Source of the DNA: Vibrio navarrensis
GTDB lineage: Bacteria > Pseudomonadota > Gammaproteobacteria > Enterobacterales > Vibrionaceae
Assembly: GCF_015767675.1 (NCBI RefSeq)
Contig: NZ_CP065217.1
Location: 682,001 to 746,000, forward strand
DNA length: 64,000 nt
Direction of reading: 5' to 3'
Shown here: one piece after another, positions 35,212-45,420 of the stretch
Layout: each line of letters starts with the position of its first letter
Numbering within the stretch: position 1 is the first letter of the stretch
Program-made: the position numbers and the translations under genes
The notes under the pieces: generated by a model
What the model saw: the letters and a program-made list of their open reading frames with translations, nothing else
Told to the model about the DNA's origin: nothing
Databases searched by the model: none

Positions 35212-35578
35212 TGGTGGAGCTGGGGGGATTTGAACCCCCGTCCGAAAATCATTCATCATTGGTACTACATGCTTAGTCGATCTTTAATTTCACTACCACC
35301 TGCGAACCGACACGCGAATGAATAGCTAACCTGAATTGTTTCTCACGCTTCATCCCTCAGGTGGGGGAATCCACGCCAGCTTGATTTGGTTTGACCCCTC
35401 GTTGTTCCCCGTCTTACAAGCGGAAGCTAGGGCGAGAGGGCTCTGAGCAGGGTATTAAGCTGCTAGTGCGTAGTTTTCGTCGTTTGCGACTATTTTTTTG
35501 CGGTTTGTTAACGAGGCCTACCGCACCTCGGCATGCACCTCAGACTGCAAAATTCCCGTCGAATCCAAAATCAGCCCC
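35212..35578 (-). ncRNA. ssrA: tmRNA (ssrA)
   Basis: 367 nt on the minus strand. The 5' end GGGGCTGATTTTGGATTCGA (from 35578) and the 3' end GGTTCAAATCCCCCCAGCTC-CACCA form the tRNA-Ala-like domain. The tag frame GCA AAC GAC GAA AAC TAC GCA CTA GCA GCT TAA encodes ANDENYALAA, the Vibrio-type degradation tag. With SmpB, whose gene lies just upstream, it rescues stalled ribosomes. Its 3' end is the attachment site of the island on the left. Confidence 0.97.
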
Positions 35579-35592
35579 AAGGTATTTGGCGC

Positions 35593-35620
35593 ATACTACC
35601 AGAAAAGCCCTGCTTGTCCA
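35593..35620 (-). promoter_or_regulatory. Likely sigma-70 promoter of ssrA
   Basis: On the minus strand TGGACA (35620-35615) and TAGTAT (35598-35593) are 16 nt apart and 15 nt before the tmRNA 5' end. Confidence 0.65.
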
Positions 35621-35645
35621 GTAGTATACGTCTAAGTGGTTAAGT

Positions 35646-36131
35646 TTAACGCAGTGAGCTCTTCATTACTCGAGCTTTTTGGCGTTGCCAATCGCGATCT
35701 TTAATATCTTCGCGCTTGTCGTGCAGCTTCTTACCTTTTGCCACACCAATTTTGATTTTCACCCAAGAATGAGACCAGTAGAGTGAAAGAGCTGCTAACG
35801 TCATGCCTTCGCGGTTGATACGCCCAAGCAAATTATCAAGTTCACGACGGCTCATCAGCAGTTTGCGCACACGGGTAGGGTTAGCTACTACGTGTGTCGA
35901 TGCCTGATTCAAAGGAGTGATAGTCATGCCACTAACGAAGGCTTCGCCGTCACGCATAAAAACGTAACTTTCAGCGATATTGGCTTTACCTTGGCGAAGC
36001 GCTTTCACTTCCCACCCTTGTAGCTCCATGCCAGCTTCAATTTCATCTTCGATGAAATACTCGTGACGAGCTTTTTTGTTCAGCGCGATAGTGTTGCTAC
36101 CGGCTTTTTGTTTTGAGTTTTTATTTGCCAT
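35646..36131 (-). CDS. smpB: SsrA-binding protein SmpB
   Basis: 161 residues from the ATG at 36131 ([20 protein letters not shown]); the frame is open far upstream, but conservation begins here. [26 protein letters not shown] and [11 protein letters not shown] are SmpB core motifs, and the basic tail [20 protein letters not shown] reaches into the mRNA channel. It carries tmRNA to stalled ribosomes. It is encoded immediately upstream of ssrA on the same strand and divergent from ratA. Confidence 0.97.
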   Translation of the reverse strand: MANKNSKQKAGSNTIALNKKARHEYFIEDEIEAGMELQGWEVKALRQGKANIAESYVFMRDGEAFVSGMTITPLNQASTHVVANPTRVRKLLMSRRELDNLLGRINREGMTLAALSLYWSHSWVKIKIGVAKGKKLHDKREDIKDRDWQRQKARVMKSSLR

Positions 36132-36246
36132 AGTGGGCTTATTATACGGCGTGCAACTTTGATAGGAAATGCTTTTATTTGCGCTGGCTGAGAATAAAAG
36201 TAAAATTGTGCAGGTCGTAAAAAGAATGTCCCTGAGAGGAGAAGCT

Positions 36247-36678
36247 ATGAAGCAAGTCACCCGTTCTGCATTGGTCTCTTTTAGTGCAGAACAGATGTAT
36301 GCCCTGGTTAATGATGTGGCGAAATACCCTGAATTCTTACCAGGTTGCTCAGGTACACGAGTGATTGAATCGCTTGAATCGAGCATGATTGCTTCCGTGG
36401 ATGTGGCAAAGGCGGGAATCAGCAAAACATTTACTACCGCTAATACATTAACTCCCGGGGAATCGATTCTGATGACCTTAGTCGATGGCCCTTTTAAGAC
36501 GTTACGCGGCGGTTGGTTTTTTACCGCCCTTGATGAGCAAGCCTGTAAGGTAGAGCTCAAACTGGAGTTTGAGTTTTCTAGCAAAATGATCGAACTGGCG
36601 TTTGGTAAAATCTTTAATGAACTCACCGGCAATATGGTGAATGCGTTTACGCAACGAGCGAAGCAGGTGTATCTATGA
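36247..36678 (+). CDS. ratA: RatA-family START-like protein
   Basis: 143 residues from the ATG at 36247, with AGGAGAAG upstream; upstream Met codons at 36169 and 36226 lack it. [20 protein letters not shown] and [13 protein letters not shown] are the START/COQ10-like lipid-binding fold. The E. coli homologue was described as the RatA toxin that blocks 70S assembly, and homologues bind ubiquinone. It overlaps rnfH (ATGA), the same pairing as in E. coli. Confidence 0.92.
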   Translation: MKQVTRSALVSFSAEQMYALVNDVAKYPEFLPGCSGTRVIESLESSMIASVDVAKAGISKTFTTANTLTPGESILMTLVDGPFKTLRGGWFFTALDEQACKVELKLEFEFSSKMIELAFGKIFNELTGNMVNAFTQRAKQVYL

Positions 36679-36971
36679 GCATTGAAGATGAAATGATCCA
36701 CGTTGAGGTGGTCTATGCGTTACCACAAGAGCAGCGAGTTCTTAAGTTGGTGGTAAAACAGCAGGCGACGGTGGAAGAGATCATCCGCCAGTCTGGGGTG
36801 TTGGAACTGTATCCTGAGATCGAATTGAGCAAAAACAAGGTGGGAGTATTTAGCCGAATGGTGAAACTCAATGCCACTGTGCGCGATAAAGATCGGATAG
36901 AGATCTACCGTCCGCTGTTGGCAGATCCGAAAGAGATTCGCAGGAAACGTGCAGAGCAACAGAATCGCTAG
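36675..36971 (+). CDS. rnfH: RnfH family ubiquitin-like protein
   Basis: 98 residues, overlapping the ratA stop by 4 nt. [18 protein letters not shown], then [24 protein letters not shown] and the basic tail [12 protein letters not shown], is the RnfH/UPF0125 signature, a beta-grasp fold like ThiS and MoaD. Its function is not established; it is proposed as the partner or antitoxin of RatA from gene order. A terminator follows. Confidence 0.93.
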   Translation: MSIEDEMIHVEVVYALPQEQRVLKLVVKQQATVEEIIRQSGVLELYPEIELSKNKVGVFSRMVKLNATVRDKDRIEIYRPLLADPKEIRRKRAEQQNR

Positions 36972-37033
36972 CGCGAAAAGTCGGCTATTGCCCTTGTTCC
37001 GTTATGGAATTTGACTAATTAGCAATAAGAAAT

Positions 37034-37062
37034 CCCGGCAAGTACTGACTGCCGGGTTTTTA
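37034..37062. terminator. Terminator after rnfH
   Basis: CCCGGCA (37034-37040) pairs with TGCCGGG (37050-37056), followed by TTTTTATT. It may also slow bamE transcripts from the other strand. Confidence 0.7.
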
Positions 37063-37088
37063 TTAGAGGCGGTGCTTGGGAGTTGAGA

Positions 37089-37448
37089 TTAACGAATTTC
37101 TTCGAAAAAACTGTCACTGGCGGGAAAATCACCCGCGATATCGACCAATGTCCCTTCGTTGTTAAAGTTCACAATCAGATTCTTTTGTACTGATGCTTGG
37201 TGCCCTTCGGTGTGGTGATAGATGTAGTACCAAGTATTTGGGTAACCGTTTTCAACCAACATGGGCGAACCCATGACAAAGCGTACTTGAGTTTTGGTCA
37301 TACCAAACTTGAGTTTGTCTACTGCTTGTTGCTCAACATAATTGCCTTGGTTAATATCGATTCGATAAACCAGTTTTTCCAAAACTGAACACCCTGTCAG
37401 CATCGTCATTGCCAACGGTAGGGCAACCAACCACTTCTTTAATTGCAT
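37089..37448 (-). CDS. bamE: Outer-membrane assembly lipoprotein BamE
   Basis: 119 residues from the ATG at 37448; an upstream Met at 37496 would extend the signal peptide. [20 protein letters not shown] is a lipoprotein signal with lipobox LTGC. The mature part has [20 protein letters not shown] and NTWYYIYHH, the SmpA/OmlA fold. BamE is a small subunit of the BAM complex that folds outer-membrane proteins. It sits between rnfH and recN as in other Vibrio genomes. Confidence 0.95.
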   Translation of the reverse strand: MQLKKWLVALPLAMTMLTGCSVLEKLVYRIDINQGNYVEQQAVDKLKFGMTKTQVRFVMGSPMLVENGYPNTWYYIYHHTEGHQASVQKNLIVNFNNEGTLVDIAGDFPASDSFFEEIR

Positions 37449-37618
37449 AGCTAAATTCTTAGTAACCTCAAAAATACTGCGCCAGATAATAAACAAGCTC
37501 AGTGCAGATGTAAAAAGCTCTCTGTAATGTATCGGTCATTCTGACAGTGAATTTTGAGATCAGTTGCAATTATGTGTCAAAAAGCCAAGTTAAGGGAACT
37601 TGGCTCCAATAGCGGATT

Positions 37619-39283
37619 TTAGGCAGCGATCAAGAGCTCTTTGGCGTTTGCGAGCGTCGACTCTGTGATTTGGCTACCGCCAAGTAAGCGCGCTAGTTCG
37701 GATACTCGCTGCTCTTGATCCAGTAATCGCATCTGCGTTTCTGTGGTGCCGTTTTCGCTGTGCTTGGCGACAAACATCTGCTGGTGGCCGCATCCTGCTA
37801 CTTGTGGTAAATGGGTGACACACAACACTTGAGTGGATTCTCCCAACTTGCGCAGCATTTTGCCTACGACCGCCGCAGTAGGGCCGCTGATGCCGACATC
37901 CACTTCGTCGAAAATTAGGCTTGGTGTGTCGACTTTTTGTGCGGTTATCACCTGAATTGCTAAAGAAATACGCGACAGTTCCCCACCAGACGCCACTTTG
38001 GCGATTGGTTGCAAGGGTTGGCCTGGGTTGGTTGAAACCAAGAAACAGACGCTATCTAACCCCAATGGTGATGGATGCGTTCCTTCATTGCTGACCTCAA
38101 TACTAAACACGGCTTTTTCCATGCTCAGTTCATGCATGCTTTGCGTGATGAGTTTGTTTAACTCTTTGGCGTAGCGGCAGCGAGATTTATGCAGTTTTTC
38201 CGCGCATTCAAGAAAACGGTGATATTTTTCCTCGACGTTGGCAGCTAGTTCATCCATCTTCTCATCGGAGCAATCTAATGCTTCGATCTGTGCCAGCAGT
38301 TCCTGATGATGTTGGTACAACTCTTCTGGCAAAACATGGTGTTTACGAGAGATAGACATCACTTTAGAAAAGCGCGCTTCTACATAGGCAAGTCGCGATG
38401 GGTCAACATCTATGTTGTCTAGATAGCTGCGTAATTCGCTATTTGCCTCTTCAAGTTGAATGATGGCTTCTGCGACCATATCCGGTAGAGCTGCCAGCTT
38501 AGGATCCAATTCAGCCAATTCAACAAGTGCATTGCTGGCACTTTGTAAAATGCCAAGCGCATTCACTTCCTCGCCTTCGTATATCAGTTCAATTGCCTGC
38601 TGGCAGGTACTAGCCAACTCTCCGCTGTTAGAGAGACGTTTATGTTCTTGTTCAAGCTCAATAAACTCGTCTTCGCCGATAGCAAGTTCATTGAGTTCTT
38701 TAATTTGATATTCCAGCAGTTGTTTTTGAGCCTGATTCTGTAAGCTGTTTTCTTTAAGCTGTTTGAGATGATTATCCGCTTGTCGCCAGCTTTGATAGGC
38801 GACACGAGTATTTTTCAACAGGTTTAAGTGACCTGCGTATTGGTCGAGCATTGCCATTTGATGTTCACTTTTCATCAACTGGTGATGAGCATGCTGGCCA
38901 TGGATATTGATCAATAACTGCCCTAAAGCTTTCAATTGAGAAAGTGGAACCGGGCTGCCGTTGATAAACGAGCGTGAACGACCTTCTTTAGTCACAATGC
39001 GGCGCAAAATGCACTCACTACCATCCAGTAGTTCGTTGTCTTCAAGCCAACGTGAGGCGTGAAGATTGTTATCCAGTAAAAATGCAGCGCTGACCTCGGT
39101 TTTTTCTTCGCCGCGTCGGACCATGCTCGCTTCGGCGCGACCTCCGAGACACAAGCCCAATGCGTCGATCGCGATTGATTTACCAGCGCCGGTTTCACCG
39201 GTGATGGTGGTCATTCCTTTAGATAGCTCGAGTTGTAAAGACTTAACAATGGCAAAATTATTAACACTTAGATGAGCCAGCAT
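37619..39283 (-). CDS. recN: DNA repair protein RecN
   Basis: 554 residues, SMC-like. There is an N-terminal Walker [18 protein letters not shown]; a long central coiled coil (residues about 150-370); and C-terminal [15 protein letters not shown] signature and [16 protein letters not shown]alker B/D-loop. RecN holds broken DNA ends together for RecA-dependent repair. Two LexA-type boxes immediately upstream make it SOS-induced, as in E. coli. Confidence 0.97.
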   Translation of the reverse strand: MLAHLSVNNFAIVKSLQLELSKGMTTITGETGAGKSIAIDALGLCLGGRAEASMVRRGEEKTEVSAAFLLDNNLHASRWLEDNELLDGSECILRRIVTKEGRSRSFINGSPVPLSQLKALGQLLINIHGQHAHHQLMKSEHQMAMLDQYAGHLNLLKNTRVAYQSWRQADNHLKQLKENSLQNQAQKQLLEYQIKELNELAIGEDEFIELEQEHKRLSNSGELASTCQQAIELIYEGEEVNALGILQSASNALVELAELDPKLAALPDMVAEAIIQLEEANSELRSYLDNIDVDPSRLAYVEARFSKVMSISRKHHVLPEELYQHHQELLAQIEALDCSDEKMDELAANVEEKYHRFLECAEKLHKSRCRYAKELNKLITQSMHELSMEKAVFSIEVSNEGTHPSPLGLDSVCFLVSTNPGQPLQPIAKVASGGELSRISLAIQVITAQKVDTPSLIFDEVDVGISGPTAAVVGKMLRKLGESTQVLCVTHLPQVAGCGHQQMFVAKHSENGTTETQMRLLDQEQRVSELARLLGGSQITESTLANAKELLIAA

Positions 39284-39311
39284 TTTGGTTTACCTGTATA
39301 ACTGAACAATA

Positions 39312-39349
39312 CTGTATGTAAAATCAGTATATACTGTTTCTTTATACAG
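39312..39349 (-). promoter_or_regulatory. Tandem LexA (SOS) boxes of recN
   Basis: CTGT-N8-ACAG at 39334-39349 is a perfect SOS box. CTGT-N8-TCAG at 39312-39327 is a second box with one mismatch. Between them CAGTATATACTG adds a palindrome. They lie 29-66 nt upstream of the recN start. Confidence 0.9.
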
Positions 39350-39431
39350 TAAAGTTGTGTGAGAAAAAATTTGTGAGTCAGATTTTATTTCTCGCCAACT
39401 TTCTCTTATCGGAAACAAAAAGATCGAACAC

Positions 39432-39464
39432 AAAAAAAAGGTTGATGAGTCACCATCAACCTTT
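39432..39464 (-). terminator. Terminator of nadK
   Basis: GGTTGATG (39440-39447) pairs with CATCAACC (39454-39461). Read on minus, the stem is followed by eight T residues. Confidence 0.8.
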
Positions 39465-39485
39465 CCATCTATGCGTTTCAGTCAG

Positions 39486-40370
39486 CTAAAAAAGTTTGCT
39501 CGACCAACCAAGTTTCTTACGCAGAACATGGTAATAGCTGTAATCTTGCGGGTGAATAAGTCGTAGTCGATTTGGGCTTTGATAGATGTGGATCTCGTCG
39601 CCCGGAGAGACGGGCAGGGAGACTTGTCCATCACAGCTGACCTCTTGCGTGCCCCGATTATCTGGAGAAACCAGCAGTTTGATTCTTCTATTGGCATCGA
39701 CAACCAGTGGGCGGCTCGATAACGTATGCGGAAACATTGGGACTAAGGAAATGGCGTTCAAACTGGGGGACAAAATGGGGCCACCGCCAGAGAGTGAGTA
39801 AGCGGTGGAACCGGTTGGTGTTGAGATAATCAGGCCGTCTGAGCGCTGAGAAAAAGCGAAAGTGTCGTCAATATACACTTCAAACTCAATCATATGCGCG
39901 ATTTGCCCCGGGTGAAGCACGGCCTCATTTAACGCTGCGTTGTGACTTTTTACCTGCCCATGACGATGAATTTCCGCTTCCAGCAGAAAGCGTTCTTCTT
40001 CGATGTATGCTCCGTTCAAAACCGCTTCGAGCGCAGCTTGAAAATCCTCTGGATTGAGATCGGTTAAAAAGCCGAGATTACCTCGATTGACGCCGATCAC
40101 TGAGATGTTGAAGCGAGACAAGATTCTTGCTGCGCCCAGCATATTGCCATCCCCGCCAACGACAATCGCCAGATCGGCTTTTTCGCCTAATTCAACCAAG
40201 CCCGAAAAGTGTGAGGCGGGGACGTCATCCAAAATATGCGCTAGCCTGTCATCAATAAACACTTGATAGCCGAGTGAGGTTAACCAGTGATACAAATCGC
40301 GATGCGTTTGTATCGCTTTCTGATCTCTGGGTTTTCCGATAATAGCGATCACGTTAAATGGTTTTTTCAT
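39486..40370 (-). CDS. nadK: NAD kinase
   Basis: 294 residues, cytosolic. [12 protein letters not shown] is the GGDG phosphate-binding motif with the catalytic Asp, LNEAVLH is the NE/D motif, and [20 protein letters not shown] is the second conserved block. It phosphorylates NAD to NADP using ATP. It is divergent from grpE with a sigma-32 promoter between them, and has its own terminator before recN. Confidence 0.97.
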   Translation of the reverse strand: MKKPFNVIAIIGKPRDQKAIQTHRDLYHWLTSLGYQVFIDDRLAHILDDVPASHFSGLVELGEKADLAIVVGGDGNMLGAARILSRFNISVIGVNRGNLGFLTDLNPEDFQAALEAVLNGAYIEEERFLLEAEIHRHGQVKSHNAALNEAVLHPGQIAHMIEFEVYIDDTFAFSQRSDGLIISTPTGSTAYSLSGGGPILSPSLNAISLVPMFPHTLSSRPLVVDANRRIKLLVSPDNRGTQEVSCDGQVSLPVSPGDEIHIYQSPNRLRLIHPQDYSYYHVLRKKLGWSSKLF

Positions 40371-40391
40371 AGCTTTTCCGCGTTAAAGAGG

Positions 40392-40417
40392 CTTGAATCG
40401 GGCGTTATCATCCCCAT
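40392..40417 (+). promoter_or_regulatory. Sigma-32 heat-shock promoter of grpE
   Basis: CTTGAAT (40392-40398) and CCCCAT (40412-40417) are 13 nt apart, close to the RpoH consensus CTTGAAA-N13-CCCCATNT. The grpE start is 100 nt downstream. Confidence 0.85.
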
Positions 40418-40516
40418 AATAATGGCAAGTTAGCCACTATTGCGAATTTTTGTGAAGTTAAAGCCAGTTACATAGGCTTGGCTTTAAAGGACAAAGTGTT
40501 GAATTCTGGAGATATC

Positions 40517-41119
40517 ATGAGCAACGAAGAAAATAAAATCAACGAAGAACAGCTAAAACAGAACGAATCTGCGGACATCGAGGTAGATGCTGTTGGTACG
40601 GATGCTGATATCGAATGGAACCAAGCAGAGGAAAGCGACGAAGCGGCAGCGAAAATTGCTGAGCTGGAAGCGGCACTGCTTGCAAGTGAATCTCGAGTAA
40701 AAGAGCAGCAAGATGCGGTGCTGCGTGCCAGAGCGGATGTGGAGAACATGCGTCGTCGTAGCGAACAGGAAATCGATAAAGCACGTAAGTATGCGCTGAA
40801 CAAGTTTGCTGAAGAGTTATTGCCTGTTATCGATAATTTAGAGCGTGCGATTCAAGCGGCGGATGCGGAAAGTGAAGCCGTGAAGCCATTACTTGAGGGC
40901 GTTGAACTGACGCACAAGACGTTTGTCGATACCGTTAATAAGTTTGGTCTGAAAGAGATCAACCCTGAGGGCGAAGTGTTCAATCCAGAATTCCATCAAG
41001 CGATGTCTATTCAGGAAAGCCCAGATCATGAGTCAAATACTGTGATGTTTGTGATGCAGAAAGGCTATGAACTCAATGGACGTGTGATTCGTCCGGCGAT
41101 GGTCATGGTTGCAAAATAA
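40517..41119 (+). CDS. grpE: Nucleotide exchange factor GrpE
   Basis: 200 residues from the ATG at 40517. The acidic, disordered N-terminus ([18 protein letters not shown]) is followed by a long coiled coil ([20 protein letters not shown]) and the C-terminal beta domain [12 protein letters not shown]...[20 protein letters not shown]. It releases ADP from DnaK. It is transcribed from a sigma-32 promoter, like dnaK 6.7 kb away. Confidence 0.97.
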   Translation: MSNEENKINEEQLKQNESADIEVDAVGTDADIEWNQAEESDEAAAKIAELEAALLASESRVKEQQDAVLRARADVENMRRRSEQEIDKARKYALNKFAEELLPVIDNLERAIQAADAESEAVKPLLEGVELTHKTFVDTVNKFGLKEINPEGEVFNPEFHQAMSIQESPDHESNTVMFVMQKGYELNGRVIRPAMVMVAK

Positions 41120-41138
41120 ATCACCATCATCAATTATG

Positions 41139-41168
41139 AAAAGAGAGGCATAGTCCTCTCTTTTTTGT
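41139..41168 (+). terminator. Terminator after grpE
   Basis: AAGAGAGG (41141-41148) pairs with CCTCTCTT (41155-41162), followed by a T-run. The 41169-41442 gap holds no gene that I can see; it should contain the promoter of the following symporter. Confidence 0.8.
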
Positions 41169-41442
41169 TTGAAATCGATGAGCGAAAGCTTGTTAATTAA
41201 GGGAATTCTAAATTTTCTCTGTTTGGAATTGGAAAATCCTACGCTTTCAGGTGTTTAGAGGTTAATGCTGTTTTGGTGAGCTAAATCTGATGAAAATTTC
41301 AACTTGCTCAATGTAACACTTTTGTAAATAAACACTTCGAATTGTTATTGGTGTGTGTATTATGCGCGGACGTTTAGCGCCTTTGGTGACATAAACGACT
41401 TCATAATGATAAATACCCAACACAACAATCTGGAGTGGAACG

Positions 41443-42714
41443 ATGGATAAATCGCTCTCGTCAAAAATTTTTATAGGCTTGTTTGCTGGCCTGCTGCTTG
41501 GTTCTGCCATTCAATATCTTTTTCAAGGAATATCGCTGTTTGATGTCTATTTGTTAGGCTCAGCAGAAGGCGCGGGCGGGATGTTCGTTTCGCTCATTAA
41601 ACTGCTGGTTGTTCCTCTGGTTTATGTCTCGATCGTCTGTGGCATTGTTGATCTAAAAGACATCTCCGCTTTTGGCCGTTTAGGCACGAAAACTTTTGCG
41701 CTTTACATCATCAACACGGTTATCGCGATTGCGGCGGCCTTGACGGTCGGGATGATCTTCCAACCCGGCGCGGATGCCAATCTAGTCGGTACTGTTGCGC
41801 AGTCGGTGAAACTGACGACGACAGAAACCCCGGATATCTTCTCCTTGGTGGTCAATATTGTTCCGAGTAATCCGGTACAAGCCTTTGCCAATGGCGACAT
41901 GTTGCAAATCATCTTTATGGCGATTTTAACTGGCTTGGCGATTCAGGCATTAGATTCACGCGGTGGTCCGGCGATTCGTACTTTTAAACTGGCCAATGAA
42001 ATCATGATGAAACTGGTTGGTCTGGTGATGAGCTTGGCCCCTTACGGCGTATTTGCATTGATGACCCAACTGGGCGCTACGCTGGATGCGCATACGCTGA
42101 TGTCGGTAGCAGGTTACGTGGCATTGGTTGTCGCTATGCTGGTGTTCTGGATTTTCGTTTTCTACCCAATGGTCGTGGGCATGACGACCAGTGTGTCACC
42201 CAAGCAATTTTTGCGCGCGACTCGTGAGCAAGTGCTGTTTTCTCTCTCCACGGCGAGCTCGAATGCGACGATTCCTGTCACCATGCGCACGTTGACAGAA
42301 AAACTGCAGGTATCCAAGTCGGTGGCGGGTTTTGGTGTTCCACTGGGCGCGACCATGAACATGTCTGGCGTTTCTATCTATATTGCACTCGCGACCATTT
42401 TTGTTGCCAATGCGTTTGGTCAGCCAATCAACTCCGCAGATCTCTTCACGCTTGGTCTGACGATTCTGCTGCTTTCAATCGGCGCAGGTGGTGTACCTGG
42501 CGGTGGCGTGGTGATGGTCGGCGTTCTGCTGCATCAACTGGGTTTGCCACCTGAAGGTCTGGCGATTATCGCCGCGGTTGATCGTATCAACGATATGTTC
42601 TGTACCTCGTCAAATGTGGTTGGTGACACGGCGGTGAACACCATTGTGGCCAAAAGTGAAGGTGAACTGGCTCGTGATGAAGAGCAAACCGAACTGGCGT
42701 CAGAATCACGCTGA
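41443..42714 (+). CDS. Dicarboxylate/amino-acid:cation symporter (DAACS family)
   Basis: 423 residues with eight membrane segments and two re-entrant loops. Conserved blocks are GMFVSLIKLLVVPLVY, the serine-rich loop LFSLSTASSNATIPVTM, PLGATMNMSGVSIY (NMxG, Na+ site) and VDRINDMFCTSSNVVGD. This is the GltP/SstT/DctA fold taking up glutamate, serine or C4-dicarboxylates with Na+ or H+. The substrate cannot be assigned from these motifs alone. It is monocistronic, with a perfect 13-bp terminator hairpin after it. Confidence 0.93.
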   Translation: MDKSLSSKIFIGLFAGLLLGSAIQYLFQGISLFDVYLLGSAEGAGGMFVSLIKLLVVPLVYVSIVCGIVDLKDISAFGRLGTKTFALYIINTVIAIAAALTVGMIFQPGADANLVGTVAQSVKLTTTETPDIFSLVVNIVPSNPVQAFANGDMLQIIFMAILTGLAIQALDSRGGPAIRTFKLANEIMMKLVGLVMSLAPYGVFALMTQLGATLDAHTLMSVAGYVALVVAMLVFWIFVFYPMVVGMTTSVSPKQFLRATREQVLFSLSTASSNATIPVTMRTLTEKLQVSKSVAGFGVPLGATMNMSGVSIYIALATIFVANAFGQPINSADLFTLGLTILLLSIGAGGVPGGGVVMVGVLLHQLGLPPEGLAIIAAVDRINDMFCTSSNVVGDTAVNTIVAKSEGELARDEEQTELASESR

Positions 42715-42737
42715 ACTGCCCTTATCAAGTGACATAA

Positions 42738-42775
42738 ATCAAGCGAAGCCAGTAGGCTTCGCTTGATATTTTGTT
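42738..42775 (+). terminator. Terminator after the DAACS symporter
   Basis: ATCAAGCGAAGCC (42738-42750) pairs perfectly with GGCTTCGCTTGAT (42755-42767) around a 4-nt loop, followed by ATTTTGTTT. Confidence 0.85.
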
Positions 42776-42811
42776 TGGCTGGACTAGGCTCGCTGTGCAC
42801 GAGGTGTGAAG

Positions 42812-44104
42812 CTAGTGTTGATGCTCTTGCTCGACAGTGCCTACCCAGGTCATTAAGTTAGGCGCAAAGCTTAAGTTGTGTTTAGTTACTTCAGCCGTAA
42901 CAGGGTTTACTTCGAGAAGCTGGTTGTTGATCGGGTCGGTCACGATGAGATGGCCAGTACGCTTATCTTCTGCCAGAGCAAAATTGGGTTTATCGGCTGA
43001 ACTAGGTAGTTCGTTCCATAGCGAGATCGATTTATACAGAGAAAAGTTGTTCTCTGCCGACAGGAGATGCAGCGTACCGGCGGTAGAGAGAATCACGAGG
43101 TAGTCACTGCTTTGGCTAATAAGCTGCGCTTTTTCATTTTCTGTTTGTTGCCACTTAACTTCTTTGAGCTGACCAGCTTGAATTTGAAACAGTTGCTGGC
43201 TTGCCGAAGCGTAAGCGAGCAACGTATCTGCTTCATAGTCGCCTAGAATGCTGCCAAAGCGACTGCCCTCGGCCAAAGCGCTCGGATTGGCTAACTTGGT
43301 GGAAGTGACATTACCGTCTTGGATTTGAATATGCACGACGCCATCGCTGCAACCAAAAGCCACTTGAGTTTTGCTTTGAGCGCTGCCATGTAAAGCGGCA
43401 CACTCTTCTGGCAGGAGAGCCACATCATGGAAATGATCGCCGTGTAGATGCGTTTGCAGCACTTTGTTCGGCAGGGCTGGGTTTGCGGCATTCTCGACAA
43501 TCCCTGTGAAAACGTGTTCACCTAGTACTTGCGCTGTACCATGCACAGCATAGTTAAAGCGGTACGTTGCCAACGCCTCTGCATTGGCGATGGTAGACTC
43601 TCTGACTACCCGAAACTCGGCGTTTTCTCCACTGCCTGCGTTACCGTCAAAAAAGATCGCAGCGACGTTTTTGCCGAGATCGTAATGCGTGGGTTTGATG
43701 CCTTGATACTGATTACTGAGTAATTGAGGCGCTTCGGCGTGCAAGTGGAAATGGTCGCCGTGTGCTTCAGCTTCAAGGCCGCTATCAATGATTTCAACCA
43801 AATTTTGGTTACGCTGCATGGCTAAAGCATAGCGACCATTTGGGCTGGTTTTGAGGCCCGAGGCCGCATTTTGCAAACTGAACTGCGCCATAAGATCCCA
43901 ATTTTTTCCGCCATCCAAAACGTAGATACTGTTGCTGTTTTGTTCTGTGACCACCAAGCGGCTCATTGCCGTTTGCGTCTCTCCCGAGTCTTGCTGTTGC
44001 TCACTCTCAGTTTTGTTTTCCCCTTCACTACACCCGCTGAGTACGAGCGCCAAGGCGAGAGACATTGCCGTACGTTTACCATTGATGTTTAACAGAGACT
44101 GCAT
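42812..44104 (-). CDS. AztD-like zinc-binding lipoprotein
   Basis: 430 residues from the ATG at 44104. The signal ends in a lipobox (LVLSGC, then SEGENKTES), so it is a lipoprotein. The mature part has beta-propeller-like repeats (GKNWDLMAQFSLQNAASGLK, SPNGRYALAMQ) and two His clusters, HGDHFHLH and HGDHFHDV, typical of zinc chaperones such as AztD that hand zinc to a transporter's binding protein. It ends EQEHQH. It is divergent from a zinc uptake operon across a Zur-type palindrome, so it is probably induced by zinc starvation. Confidence 0.8.
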   Translation of the reverse strand: MQSLLNINGKRTAMSLALALVLSGCSEGENKTESEQQQDSGETQTAMSRLVVTEQNSNSIYVLDGGKNWDLMAQFSLQNAASGLKTSPNGRYALAMQRNQNLVEIIDSGLEAEAHGDHFHLHAEAPQLLSNQYQGIKPTHYDLGKNVAAIFFDGNAGSGENAEFRVVRESTIANAEALATYRFNYAVHGTAQVLGEHVFTGIVENAANPALPNKVLQTHLHGDHFHDVALLPEECAALHGSAQSKTQVAFGCSDGVVHIQIQDGNVTSTKLANPSALAEGSRFGSILGDYEADTLLAYASASQQLFQIQAGQLKEVKWQQTENEKAQLISQSSDYLVILSTAGTLHLLSAENNFSLYKSISLWNELPSSADKPNFALAEDKRTGHLIVTDPINNQLLEVNPVTAEVTKHNLSFAPNLMTWVGTVEQEHQH

Positions 44105-44177
44105 CAAATATTCCCTTGATTCGATTGATGAAATAACCCCACACAATTCACTGTGCAGATACGATTGATTTTAATTA

Positions 44178-44192
44178 TGTTATAACATAACA
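44178..44192. promoter_or_regulatory. Zur-box-like palindrome
   Basis: TGTTATAACATAACA differs at one position from a perfect TGTTATA-N-TATAACA Zur site and sits within ATTATGTTATAACATAACAT, midway in the divergent gap between two zinc genes. Confidence 0.8.
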
Positions 44193-44235
44193 TTTTCGTC
44201 TTTCAACTGTTTTGTAAATCATTATCATTGACCTA

Positions 44236-45420
44236 ATGGAGAAAAGTGTGGAGAGAGTGGCGGTAAACATAACGCTAAATAGGGTGCTAATCGGTGTCAT
44301 GCTGGCGACGAGTGGCGCCGTTCAGGCCAGTAGTTTAGACATCGGTGTCGTGCTGGATGGGGCATATCAAAGCGAGGCTCGAAAGTGGGGAAGTCGTGAC
44401 AGAGGCTTTGGGCTTGGCCACTCGGAACTCATGTTAAGCAGCAACATCGATCATCACTTTAAAGGCCAACTGGTGACGGTGTTAGCCAGTCATGACGGTG
44501 AAACGGAATTAGAGCTTGAAGAAGCATGGGTCGAAACGCTCAGTTTACCGCAAGGGTTGAAACTGAAAGCGGGTCGAATGCTCTCGAATATTGGTTATCT
44601 CAATAGCAAACACATGCACGAAGATGCGTTTGTTGAGCGACCCGCCGTGTATCGAGCACTGTTGGGGGGACACTATTTCGATGACGGTATGCAACTGAGT
44701 TGGTTACTACCGACAGATTTGTTTGTGCAAACGAATGTAGAACTGCTCAGTGGGAAACCTATTGATGCGGGTTATGACGAACCCGCGGCGATAGGGGTGT
44801 ACACCGCCAATCTTCAACTCGGCGGGGATATTGGCGTTGAGCACAGTTGGCGCTGGGGGATAAGTGCCCTTTACAATGCGAATGGTCGTCAATTTTCAGC
44901 TGCACATGATCATGCGCACGAAGAAGGAGAGGAGCACGATCACGCAGGGCATTCGCACGGGCCATCATTTACCGGGCGTAATCTCTATGGATCGGATTTC
45001 ACTTGGAAATGGGCACCTGAGGGCAATTATCGTCAAAGCAACCTGAGAATGACCAGCGAATATTGGTATTTAGACAACCGCTTTGATGCGCAACTGGCCA
45101 CAGCAGCAGGGGCCGAGCAGAATGCTTATGGTTGGTATAGTGAAGTCGCCTATCAGTTTGATCCGAGTTGGACCTTAAGCACTCGATATGGCGAGATGCG
45201 AACGGTTGACGGTGATGTGCATGCTCATGGTGATCACTTCCACGGAGAGTTCTCCCGCGCAGAGGTTAAAGAGTGGGATCTGGCGTTGGATTGGCACGCA
45301 TCCCATTTTGGCCGCGTGCGTGGGCAAGTGACTTATGAGAAACAAGTGCACAGCGATGAGGTGTTGTTTAGTATGCAATATGTGATGTCATTTGGAGCGC
45401 ACCATGCACATGCGTTTTAA
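44236..45420 (+). CDS. Outer-membrane beta-barrel of the zinc cluster
   Basis: 394 residues with a signal peptide (VLIGVMLATSGAVQASS). The mature protein has alternating beta-strand pattern and ends in aromatic-rich strands, as in porin-like barrels. A His-rich loop, AHDHAHEEGEEHDHAGHSHG, and a second, DGDVHAHGDHFHGEF, point to zinc capture at the cell surface. It has no TonB box that I can identify. It overlaps the substrate-binding protein gene by 17 nt, so it belongs to the same Zur-controlled operon. A GTG at 44248 with GGAG ahead is an alternative start. Confidence 0.8.
   Translation: MEKSVERVAVNITLNRVLIGVMLATSGAVQASSLDIGVVLDGAYQSEARKWGSRDRGFGLGHSELMLSSNIDHHFKGQLVTVLASHDGETELELEEAWVETLSLPQGLKLKAGRMLSNIGYLNSKHMHEDAFVERPAVYRALLGGHYFDDGMQLSWLLPTDLFVQTNVELLSGKPIDAGYDEPAAIGVYTANLQLGGDIGVEHSWRWGISALYNANGRQFSAAHDHAHEEGEEHDHAGHSHGPSFTGRNLYGSDFTWKWAPEGNYRQSNLRMTSEYWYLDNRFDAQLATAAGAEQNAYGWYSEVAYQFDPSWTLSTRYGEMRTVDGDVHAHGDHFHGEFSRAEVKEWDLALDWHASHFGRVRGQVTYEKQVHSDEVLFSMQYVMSFGAHHAHAF

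Noticed and set aside
36132..36701. Long upstream extension of the smpB frame
   Set aside because: It runs antisense through ratA; conserved SmpB sequence begins at 36131.
44208..44228. Possible Fur box (AAATCATTATCATT) before the zinc-cluster barrel gene
   Set aside because: Only part of the 19-bp consensus is present, and the nearby Zur palindrome is a far better match.
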